Positions 8,815 through 18,510 of a DNA stretch of 64,000 bases are shown in pieces (within the stretch, counting starts at the first letter, position 1; every line of letters starts with the position of its first letter). Under the pieces are notes generated by a model. That model had not been told where the DNA came from, did not search any database, and saw nothing but the letters and a program-made list of their open reading frames with translations. The DNA is from CAYUYM01 sp964449305 (GTDB taxonomy: Bacteria > Bacteroidota > Ignavibacteria > SZUA-365 > CAYQST01). The stretch covers positions 1 to 64,000 of the forward strand of contig CAYUYM010000004.1 in assembly GCA_964449305.1 (NCBI GenBank), given 5' to 3'. A program made the translations under genes and the position numbers.

Positions 8815-9675
8815 TCAGCGGATCACTGTTGCGACAGGCCTGGGCTGGTCGAGCTCCTCGTACTTCAACTCGGAACCGAACATGCTGTGCGGTATCAGGT
8901 AGGTGGCCAGCGTGATCACGAGCGATGCGAGGATCACCCACTTCGCATAGCCCGTCGGAGACGCATCCTTGAATCGGCGGTTGGCGAACCATGCCACCAG
9001 CCACACGATCACCATGACGATGGTCTTGTTGTCCGTGAGGTCGCCGCCGAAGGGCCAGCCCGTCCAGTAGGCCCCGAAGGAGTACTTCTGGACGATGGGC
9101 CCGAAGATCAGTCCGCCGATGGCGAGAAGGATCGTTGTCCACAGCACATGCGTGTACGGCCGCGGATCCTTGCGGAAGATCTCGAGACCGGCACGGACGC
9201 CGAACATCATGCCGATGAACATGATGGCGACGTGCGGGATGAGGATCCATGCCGGCACGGAATCTCGTGAACGAGTGACGATGCTTCCCGACTCCGGAAG
9301 CCGTGCCGGGGTGCCCTTCACATCAAGCTCCACATGGTACTCGAGCTTGCCCGCCGCAGGCTGGTGCGGAAGCATCACCACCAGCTTTTCCCCGCTGCGC
9401 ACAAAGGGGATGGCGGTGAGCGTGTCGCTGGTCTTGTAGCGCTTGTACAACAGGCGCCCCGTCACGCCGGGATCCGCGACGGTGATGGGGACCTCCTGTT
9501 CGTATTCCCCCTCACTCGAACGCGTCAGCGTGTAGGCGATTTCCGTGCCCTGGATGGTGACCTTCCCCGACACGGGGTGGGTGGGCCCCGTCATGCGCTG
9601 GTACACGGCGGCTGCCACCATGATCACAAAGGCGAGCACCCAGAAAAGCAGGGATTGTATGCGGAAGTTCTTCAT
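8815..9675 (-). CDS. Conserved membrane protein of unknown function
   Basis: A 286-residue protein. One N-terminal membrane helix (LLFWVLAFVIMVAAAVY) is followed by an extracytoplasmic beta-rich region (about 35-160), then four predicted helices, including WILIPHVAIMFIGMMFGVRAGLEIF and an aromatic, glycine-rich loop (YSFGAYWTGWPFGGDLTDNK). I recall similar proteins in Bacteroidota but know no function and assign none. ATG 9675 has an AAGGACC site; the upstream 21 codons of open frame are rejected. A promoter-like pair lies at 9708-9738. It converges on the aminotransferase gene and shares its terminator. Confidence 0.8.
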   Translation of the reverse strand: MKNFRIQSLLFWVLAFVIMVAAAVYQRMTGPTHPVSGKVTIQGTEIAYTLTRSSEGEYEQEVPITVADPGVTGRLLYKRYKTSDTLTAIPFVRSGEKLVVMLPHQPAAGKLEYHVELDVKGTPARLPESGSIVTRSRDSVPAWILIPHVAIMFIGMMFGVRAGLEIFRKDPRPYTHVLWTTILLAIGGLIFGPIVQKYSFGAYWTGWPFGGDLTDNKTIVMVIVWLVAWFANRRFKDASPTGYAKWVILASLVITLATYLIPHSMFGSELKYEELDQPRPVATVIR

Positions 9676-9707
9676 TGCCGGAGGTCCTTTCGTGGATGAG
9701 TTGACAC

Positions 9708-9738
9708 CAAATATGATGGACCTGCTCCGATTATCCAA
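9708..9738 (-). promoter_or_regulatory. Bacteroidota-type promoter of the membrane-protein gene
   Basis: On the minus strand TTG (complement of 9736-9738) is followed by 20 bases and CATATTTG (complement of 9708-9715), one mismatch from TAnnTTTG. The start codon is 33 bases downstream. Confidence 0.45.
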
Positions 9739-9775
9739 GAATTGTGTCGGATGACGTCCATGAAAAGGATGTGGA

Positions 9776-12052
<2,277 letters not shown>

Positions 12053-12224
12053 ATCACGTTTTTCCGGGATTCCCCCATCTCGTATCTTGCCTTCTGGTGG
12101 GGGAACCTCGCGCTCACATGACGGCATCGCGCATTGACCGACCAGCGACAGTTCCCGCATCATGGGGTGAAGACCGCATGAACGCGCTGCCAACGATGAG
12201 CACCCGCAGAGAGGGGAGGCTACC

Positions 12225-12575
12225 ATGAAATACTTCGAAATCTATCGTTCCGCTGGAAAACCCCTGGCGGCCTGCAAGATCGGGTGGAGCTGGCCGGGGT
12301 TTGCGTTCACCGTTGTCTGGGCGCTGATCAACAGGCACTTCGTGATGCTTGGTCTCGGGCTCGTGACCGCCGTGATGGTGTACCCGCTGCACACCTATGG
12401 CTACGTGATGTGGGCAATGGCCATGATGGCCCTGTTCGGCCTTGAAGCGAATCATCTGAAGCGCCGGCAGCTTCTCAACAGCGGATACATCCATGTGGCT
12501 ACCATCGGTGCGAAGAGCCCGGACGAGGCGATCGTGAGATTCCAGTCGAGTGCCGATGCCGGCGAGAATGATTGA
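12225..12575 (+). CDS. DUF2628 small membrane protein
   Basis: A 116-residue protein starting MKYFEIYRSAGKPLAACKIGWSWPGF, the typical DUF2628 opening: a short cytoplasmic start, then a helix after the SWP motif. A run of hydrophobic helices is followed by a soluble tail with EANHLKRRQLLNSGY. A GGGAGG ribosome site precedes ATG 12225. The function of the family is unknown. The gene lies 172 bases after the DUF255 gene. A promoter-like TATCTTGC at 12083-12090 may serve it. Confidence 0.8.
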   Translation: MKYFEIYRSAGKPLAACKIGWSWPGFAFTVVWALINRHFVMLGLGLVTAVMVYPLHTYGYVMWAMAMMALFGLEANHLKRRQLLNSGYIHVATIGAKSPDEAIVRFQSSADAGEND

Positions 12576-12707
12576 CGCAGTGTCCAGCGTCCCTGCGGCG
12601 GGGGACGTGGGGGGCTGACGGCGGATTGTCATTTCTCCCGGTAATTTGATACATTTTCAGACTGATCCGGTGCACAACCGGATGCCCGCCACGATCTGAC
12701 AGGAAGT

Positions 12708-13892
12708 ATGATTTTTTCCGCTGTCTCCTTTCTCCTTGTCCTGTTGACCATGCCGCTGTTCATCACCCTGGCGGAGGCCTTCACGCTGTATGACATTCCG
12801 GACAAGTACCGCAAGACGCACCAGCGGAAGATCCCCTTCACCGGCGGGTTCAGCATCATCGCCTCCTGTCTTCTTGCCATTGTCGCGTTGTTCATCTTCT
12901 CCGACGAGACGTTTCGATCCTACCAGATCAAACCAGACTTCTCCCTCTACCTGTACTTTGCCGAGGCAACGTTCGTCGTGGTGATTCTTGGAGTGATCGA
13001 CGACATGCGCGACCTGGCGTACACCACGAAGTTCCTGTACCAGTTCATCGCGGCCTTTCTTGTGATCCTCGGCGCCATCAACTCCTCTCTTCTTCCCCTG
13101 CCCTCCGATGCAGGTGGCACAAGTGTTTTGACGAGTTCGGCCACCGTCATCATCTCCATCCTGTGGTTTGTGGGGATGACGAATGCTGTGAACATGATCG
13201 ACGGGATGGATGGGCTGGCCGGTGGAACGACGCTTCTCTCCGCCATCTCGCTCGGTGTGCTCGCATTGATGTGGGGCAACCCCACGCTTCCGACCATCCT
13301 GTTCATCATCGCCGGTGCGCTGCTCGGGTTCCTTCTCTTCAACTTCCACCCGGCGCGCGTCTTCATGGGGAACACGGGGAGCATGGTGATCGGCTTCGCG
13401 ATCAGTGTGTGTTCGTGGGTGCTGCTCGATTCCGGTCCCGACAAATCCACCACGATGTTCGTCCCCCTTGTGATACTCGGGCTTCCGCTCACCGACACAC
13501 TGCTGGCGTTTTTCCGGCGCCTCATCAAGGGGAAGAACCCCTTCAGTGCGGACATGTTCCACATCCATCACATGCTGAAGTTCCGCTTCAACCTGTCGCA
13601 CCGCGCCACCGTGCTTGTGCTGTACGCGATCAGCGCCATCCTCGGGGGTGCGGGCATCCTCATCGCCTCCATCCCCGCAGGTCCCGGATGGGCGGTGATC
13701 ATCGCCCTGCTGGGTGGCATGGGGTTGTTCCTTCACAAGCTTGGCTACACCAACCTGCTTGCATCCGACAAGCAGGAGATGCCCGCCGCTGATGCGGTGC
13801 CCCCGGGGCGCAACGGCAAGGGGCATCACCTCCCACACATTTCCCCCAATGGGAACGGGGTCAAGAAGCGGCAGCACGCAGGACGCGCCTGA
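12708..13892 (+). CDS. Polyprenyl-phosphate sugar-1-phosphate transferase (WecA/TagO/MraY superfamily)
   Basis: A 394-residue integral membrane enzyme with about eleven helices. It transfers a UDP-linked HexNAc-1-phosphate onto undecaprenyl phosphate, the first step of a surface glycan. Key motifs are GVIDDMRDL (metal-binding Asp pair), NMIDGMDGLAGG, FHPARVFMGNTGS, and the loop DMFHIHHML with the His-x-His-His substrate motif. The HIHH loop points to WecA/TagO and away from MraY. The tail after residue 350 is charged and low complexity. An AGGA site lies 3-4 bases before ATG 12708. No other glycan-assembly gene is adjacent, so the polymer it starts cannot be named. Confidence 0.93.
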   Translation: MIFSAVSFLLVLLTMPLFITLAEAFTLYDIPDKYRKTHQRKIPFTGGFSIIASCLLAIVALFIFSDETFRSYQIKPDFSLYLYFAEATFVVVILGVIDDMRDLAYTTKFLYQFIAAFLVILGAINSSLLPLPSDAGGTSVLTSSATVIISILWFVGMTNAVNMIDGMDGLAGGTTLLSAISLGVLALMWGNPTLPTILFIIAGALLGFLLFNFHPARVFMGNTGSMVIGFAISVCSWVLLDSGPDKSTTMFVPLVILGLPLTDTLLAFFRRLIKGKNPFSADMFHIHHMLKFRFNLSHRATVLVLYAISAILGGAGILIASIPAGPGWAVIIALLGGMGLFLHKLGYTNLLASDKQEMPAADAVPPGRNGKGHHLPHISPNGNGVKKRQHAGRA

Positions 13893-14048
13893 CCGTTTCC
13901 TCCCGACCGGAGTGCCGGTGCTGCCGCAGGCAGCGCCGCGTCTGATCGCAAGGCATCAGACACATGAATGCACGCTGTGCAACCAGACCGTCCCGATCCC
14001 GTATCCCGATTCGTTTCATCCAGCCCCGCCACATTCCGCATCAGCATC

Positions 14049-15296
14049 ATGCACCAGGATCAACCCTCCGACCTCTCCACTCTGAAAATCGACCGCACAC
14101 AGCCTGCTGCGCGCTTCAGCGGCCGGCAGCGAAAACGCCGGCGCACATGGCTGATCATCGGCGGATCTGCTGTCGTGCTCATCATCATCATCGCGCTGTC
14201 CGGAGCCTTCCATGCCGCACCGCAGGTCACGGTGACGAATGTGACGCAGATCTCGCCCACGCAGTCGCGGCAGATTCTCATGGCCTCCGGCTATGTGGTG
14301 GCGCAGCGCAAGGCCTCCATCGCCTCGAAAGGCACAGGCCGGCTGGTGGCGCTCAACGTGGTGGAGGGCCAGACGGTGAGGAAGGACGAGGTGGTGGCGC
14401 GCATCGAGAGCAGCGACATGGAGGCGGCCATCGCCCAGGCCCGTGCGAACATCGAGCTGGCGAAGGCGGGGCTGAAGCAGGCCGAGGCCGAGCAGATTGA
14501 TGCGGAGGTGAGCTTTACGCGCGCGAAGGCGCTGCTGGCGGCGGGGTCGATCTCCAAGGCCGAGCACGACATGGCGGAAGCGCGGTGGAAGCGCGGCACA
14601 GCCGCCGTGCAGTCGGCGCAGGCGTCGATCCGCGCGGGCGAGGCGGCACTCAACGCCGCGGAGATCCAGCTCGAGAACACACGCATCCGCGCGCCGTTCG
14701 ACGGGACGGTGCTCACGAAGAATGCCGACATCGGCGAAGTGGTGTCGCCATTCAGCGCGTCTGCCACCTCACGCGGCGCCGTGGTGACCATGGCCGACAT
14801 GAGTTCGCTGGAGGTGGAGGTGGACGTCTCGGAATCGAACATCGAGCGCATCGCTGCGGGCCAGCCCTGCGAAATCACACTTGATGCCTATCCCGACAGG
14901 CGCTACAAGGGTGTCGTCAGCAAGATCGTGCCGACAGCCGACAGGACGAAGGCGACCGTGCTCACCAAGGTGCAGTTCCAGGACCTCGACGCACGCGTGC
15001 TTCCGGAGATGAGTGCAAAGGTGGCCTTCCTCGATCCCGCGGTGGATCCCGCTCAGATCGCCGCCCCGCTCCGGCCGGCCGTGTCGGTGGATGCCGTGGT
15101 GACGGCCGACGGGACATCGCATGTGTTTGTCGTGGACAAGGGGGTGATCCGCCGCCGCCAGGTGCAGACAGGTGCAACAGCCGGCACCATGGTTGAAGTG
15201 GTGTCGGGCCTCGCCGTCGGGGAGCAGGTGGTGTTGACACCCGGTCCCGATCTGAAGGACGGGATGGAGGTGGTGGTTGTGGAAGGCGGGAAGTGA
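14049..15296 (+). CDS. MacA/HlyD-family periplasmic adaptor of an ABC exporter
   Basis: A 415-residue membrane fusion protein. A basic cytoplasmic start is followed by one helix (WLIIGGSAVVLIIIIALSGAF). Then come the barrel-sandwich half (GYVVAQRKASIASKGTGRL), a coiled-coil hairpin rich in Ala/Glu/Gln (about 125-225), the second sandwich half (IRAPFDGTVLTKNADIGEVV) and a beta-barrel and proximal domain (VSESNIERIAAGQPCEITLDAYP). This is the adaptor layout that joins a MacB-type transporter to an outer-membrane channel. ATG 14049 is chosen from homology; no clear ribosome site is visible. It is the first gene of a four-gene operon, 6 bases before the ATPase. No TolC homologue is in the window. 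Confidence 0.9.
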   Translation: MHQDQPSDLSTLKIDRTQPAARFSGRQRKRRRTWLIIGGSAVVLIIIIALSGAFHAAPQVTVTNVTQISPTQSRQILMASGYVVAQRKASIASKGTGRLVALNVVEGQTVRKDEVVARIESSDMEAAIAQARANIELAKAGLKQAEAEQIDAEVSFTRAKALLAAGSISKAEHDMAEARWKRGTAAVQSAQASIRAGEAALNAAEIQLENTRIRAPFDGTVLTKNADIGEVVSPFSASATSRGAVVTMADMSSLEVEVDVSESNIERIAAGQPCEITLDAYPDRRYKGVVSKIVPTADRTKATVLTKVQFQDLDARVLPEMSAKVAFLDPAVDPAQIAAPLRPAVSVDAVVTADGTSHVFVVDKGVIRRRQVQTGATAGTMVEVVSGLAVGEQVVLTPGPDLKDGMEVVVVEGGK

Positions 15297-15302
15297 GCCG
15301 CC

Positions 15303-15977
15303 ATGCCCGGGTCCATCGTTTCCATCCGGAACATCAGCAAGTCCTACCACCGGGACTCGCTGGAGATCCCCGTGCTGCAGAACATCTCGATGGAGATCGA
15401 GGATGGGGCGTTTCTTGCGTTGATGGGTCCCTCCGGTTCCGGCAAGACCACGCTGCTCAACCTCATCGCCGGGATCGACCGCCCCTCGGCGGGGCAGCTC
15501 ATCGTGGCGGGCGTGGATGTGCCGACGCTCACCGAGTCGGAGCTTGCGTCGTGGCGGGCGGGCAACGTGGGGTTCATCTTCCAGTTCTACAACCTGCTGC
15601 CCGTGCTCACGGCGTTCGAGAATGTGGAGCTCCCGCTCCTGCTCACGAAGCTCTCACGCCGCCAGCGGCGCGACCATGTGGAGGCGGCGCTGTCGGTGGT
15701 CGGGCTCGCCGATCGCATGCATCATTACCCACGGCAGTTGTCGGGCGGGCAGGAGCAGCGCGTCGCCATCGCGCGCGCCATCGTGACCGACCCCACCATC
15801 ATTGTCGCCGACGAACCCACGGGGGATCTCGACCGCCGGTCCGCGACCGACATCCTCACACTCATGGAACGGCTGAATGCCGACTTCCACAAGACCATCA
15901 TCATGGTGACGCATGACCCGCGCGCCGCGGAGTGCGCACACACGAAGCGCGTGCTGGAAAAGGGGGAGTTGCTCTGA
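15303..15977 (+). CDS. ABC transporter ATP-binding protein (MacB/LolD type)
   Basis: A 224-residue nucleotide-binding subunit. Walker A GPSGSGKT is at about residues 42-49, the Q-loop follows in FIFQFYNLLPVLTAFENVELPLLL, the signature is LSGGQEQRVAIARA, Walker B is IIVADEPTGDLD, and the switch histidine is in VTHDPRAAE. The FxNLLPxxTAxENVELP stretch and short length mark the LolD/MacB/FtsE subgroup, which drives mechanotransmission across the envelope without moving substrate through the membrane. It is encoded as a separate chain from its two permeases and flanked by adaptor and permease genes with 6-base gaps. Confidence 0.95.
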   Translation: MPGSIVSIRNISKSYHRDSLEIPVLQNISMEIEDGAFLALMGPSGSGKTTLLNLIAGIDRPSAGQLIVAGVDVPTLTESELASWRAGNVGFIFQFYNLLPVLTAFENVELPLLLTKLSRRQRRDHVEAALSVVGLADRMHHYPRQLSGGQEQRVAIARAIVTDPTIIVADEPTGDLDRRSATDILTLMERLNADFHKTIIMVTHDPRAAECAHTKRVLEKGELL

Positions 15978-15983
15978 CCGACG

Positions 15984-17141
15984 ATGCGCGTCTTCAAGCT
16001 CATATTCCGGAACCTGTTGCGGCACAAACTGCGGACGCTTCTCACGATTGTGGGGATCGCCGTGGCCGTGATGGCCTACGCCCTGCTGCGCACCGTGATC
16101 AGCGCGTGGTACATCTCGCTGGAGATGACCTCCCCCAACCGCCTCATCGTGCGGAACTCCGTGTCCTTCATCTTCCCTCTGCCGGAGCATTACATGAGCC
16201 GCATCGCCACCGTGCCCGGTGTCACGGCTGTGACGCACGCCACGTGGTTCCAGGGCATCTACATCGACGAGCGGCACTTCTTCGCACGCATGGCGGTGGA
16301 TCCTGAAACCTTCCTGGACATGTATGACGAGTTCTCGGTGGACCCCATCCAACTCGCCCGCTGGAAGCAGCATCGCAACGGCGCCATTGTGGGCATCAAG
16401 ACGGCGAACCAGTTCAACATCCGGATCGGCGACATCATGTCTGTGCAGGGGGACATCTTCCCCGGGATGTACAACTTTGAGGTGATGGGGTTCTACCGGA
16501 AGAAGCGCCAGTTTGCGGATGAGACGAACATGGTGTTCCACTGGTCCTACATTGATGAGACCATGAAGAAGACCATGCCGTCCCGTGCCGGGAATGTGGG
16601 GTGGTTCGTGGTGAAGATCGCGAATCCCGATCAGGCGCCGGCGATCTCCGCGGCCATCGATGCGATGTTCAAGAACTCGCCGGCGGAGACGACCACCGAG
16701 ACGGAGAAGGCATTCACGCTGGGGTTCATCTCCATGTCGAGCACCATCCTCACGGCCATGCAGTTCATCTCCTACATCATCATCGGCATCATCCTGCTCG
16801 TGCTCGCCAACACCATGGTGATGACCGCGCGCGAGCGTGTGGTGGAGTATGCGGTGCTGAAGACGCTCGGCTTCACCGGGTACCATCTGTTCGGCCTCAT
16901 CACCGGTGAGTCGCTGCTCATCTCCTTCCTGGGCGGCGGGCTGGGAATGCTGCTCACCTACCCCATCGTGGCGGGGATCGCCGTGCAGCTCTCGAACCTC
17001 TTCCCCGAGTTCGTCATCACCGCTGAGACACTCCTCACTGCAGGGTCGTTTGCCGTGCTCGTCGGACTGCTCGCCTCCATCGTCCCGCTTCACCGGGCGC
17101 TGACCACACGCATCGTCGAAGGATTGAGGAACGTCGGATGA
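15984..17141 (+). CDS. FtsX-like (MacB-type) ABC permease 1
   Basis: A 385-residue protein with one N-terminal helix (LLTIVGIAVAVMAYALL), a periplasmic MacB-core-like domain (about 45-260) and three C-terminal helices, the four-helix FtsX/MacB layout. MTARERVVEYAVLKTLGFTGYHLFGLITGESLLIS is the typical coupling-helix region. The stop overlaps the next start (ATGA at 17138-17141), indicating translational coupling with the second permease. The two permeases differ clearly in sequence, so a heterodimer is likely. Confidence 0.92.
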   Translation: MRVFKLIFRNLLRHKLRTLLTIVGIAVAVMAYALLRTVISAWYISLEMTSPNRLIVRNSVSFIFPLPEHYMSRIATVPGVTAVTHATWFQGIYIDERHFFARMAVDPETFLDMYDEFSVDPIQLARWKQHRNGAIVGIKTANQFNIRIGDIMSVQGDIFPGMYNFEVMGFYRKKRQFADETNMVFHWSYIDETMKKTMPSRAGNVGWFVVKIANPDQAPAISAAIDAMFKNSPAETTTETEKAFTLGFISMSSTILTAMQFISYIIIGIILLVLANTMVMTARERVVEYAVLKTLGFTGYHLFGLITGESLLISFLGGGLGMLLTYPIVAGIAVQLSNLFPEFVITAETLLTAGSFAVLVGLLASIVPLHRALTTRIVEGLRNVG

Positions 17142-18307
17142 CCATCCCCCTGAGCTACAGCTTCCGCAGCCTGTGGACACGGCGTCTCACCACCGTGCTC
17201 ACCATGAGCGGCATCATGCTCGTCGTGTTCGTGTTCTCGGCCGTGCTCATGCTGTCCAACGGTCTGCGCAAGGCGCTGGTGGCCACCGGGAGTGACAACA
17301 ATGTGCTCATCGTGCGCAAGGCCTCGACGACGGAGATCATGAGCTCGGTGGACAGGGACCAGGCCGGAATTGTCCGGACGCTGCCTGAGGTCGCCGTCAC
17401 CACCGATGGCAGACCGCTGTTGTCGGAGGAGGTGTCGGTGATCATCAACCTGCGGAAGTTCGGGACGAACGACATGGGGAACATCATCGTGCGGGGTGTG
17501 CAGTTGGAGGCCTTCCAGCTGCGGCCGCAGGTGCGGCTGGTCGCCGGGCGCGTGTTCCAGACGGGCACTTCGGAGGTGCTCGTGGGCAGCTCGATCAACT
17601 CCCGCTTCCGCGGCGCGACCATCGGTGACATCGTGAAGTTCGGCGGGCGCGAATGGCGGGTGGTGGGCATCCTTGATTCCGAGGGCAGCGGCTTCGATTC
17701 CGAGATCTGGTGTGATGCGGAGCAACTGATGCAGGCCTTCCGCCGTCCCGTCTATTCCGCGATCACCGTGCGCCTCGCCCACCCGACAGACACGGTGGGA
17801 TTGAAGAGAACCTTTGCCGCCGATCCCCGCCTGCAGCAGCTCGACATCCGCAACGAGCGGCAGTTCTATGCCGATCAATCGCAGATGATGTCCATGTTCA
17901 TCAGCATCCTCGGGCTGGTGATCACCATCATCTTCAGCTTCGGGGCCATGGTGGGTGCGATGATCACCATGTATGCCGCCGTGGCGAACAGGACCACGGA
18001 GATCGGCACGCTGCGTGCACTCGGCTTCGGGCGCGGCAGCATCCTCCTGGCCTTCATGTTTGAGTCCTTCCTCATCTCCCTCATCGGGGGCGTCTTCGGC
18101 GTGATCCTCGCATCGGGTCTGCAGTACATCACCGTCTCCACCACGAACTGGGGATCGTTCAGCGAACTCGCCTTCGGGTTCAGCCTGTCGCCCGACATCG
18201 TCGTCAGCAGCATCATCTTCTCCCTCGTCATGGGCTTTGTCGGAGGCTTCCTGCCGGCGGTGCGGGCGTCGCGGATGTCCATATTGGATGCGTTGAGGTC
18301 GGTGTAG
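17138..18307 (+). CDS. FtsX-like (MacB-type) ABC permease 2
   Basis: A 389-residue protein with four helices: one at the N-terminus (VLTMSGIMLVVFVFSAVLML) and three at the C-terminus after a large periplasmic domain. The conserved segment NRTTEIGTLRALGFGRGSILLAFMFESFLISLIGG is the coupling helix. It is the last gene of the adaptor-ATPase-permease-permease operon. No terminator hairpin is obvious after the stop; three 9-base repeats follow at 18316-18342. The substrate cannot be deduced; lipoproteins, peptides or lipids are all possible for this group. Confidence 0.92.
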   Translation: MTIPLSYSFRSLWTRRLTTVLTMSGIMLVVFVFSAVLMLSNGLRKALVATGSDNNVLIVRKASTTEIMSSVDRDQAGIVRTLPEVAVTTDGRPLLSEEVSVIINLRKFGTNDMGNIIVRGVQLEAFQLRPQVRLVAGRVFQTGTSEVLVGSSINSRFRGATIGDIVKFGGREWRVVGILDSEGSGFDSEIWCDAEQLMQAFRRPVYSAITVRLAHPTDTVGLKRTFAADPRLQQLDIRNERQFYADQSQMMSMFISILGLVITIIFSFGAMVGAMITMYAAVANRTTEIGTLRALGFGRGSILLAFMFESFLISLIGGVFGVILASGLQYITVSTTNWGSFSELAFGFSLSPDIVVSSIIFSLVMGFVGGFLPAVRASRMSILDALRSV

Positions 18308-18315
18308 CAATTCAG

Positions 18316-18342
18316 GGTTATCAAGGTTATCAGGGTTGGCGG
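18316..18342. repeat. Three tandem 9-base units, left copy
   Basis: The units are GGTTATCAA, GGTTATCAG and GGTTGGCGG. A near-identical trio in the same orientation lies at 21434-21460, so the two copies bracket the T9SS glycoside hydrolase gene. The role is unknown. Confidence 0.7.
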
Positions 18343-18510
18343 GGCAGCAGATACTGAGGCACACGAGCACACGTGGGCGGTTGCATGGACAAGCATCGCC
18401 CGTGAGCTCCATGTATTCTGGTGTACTTGAATGGATGGGTGCTTCCCGATCCCGGAGAACAGGATTTCCCGTACATTTCCGTTGAAATCACACCATTCAT
18501 CGGCTCCGCC

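Noticed and set aside
15654..17180. A 508-codon minus-strand frame opposite the ATPase and first permease
   Set aside because: The permease and ATPase frames carry clear motifs; the antisense translation is low-complexity His/Asp/Arg.
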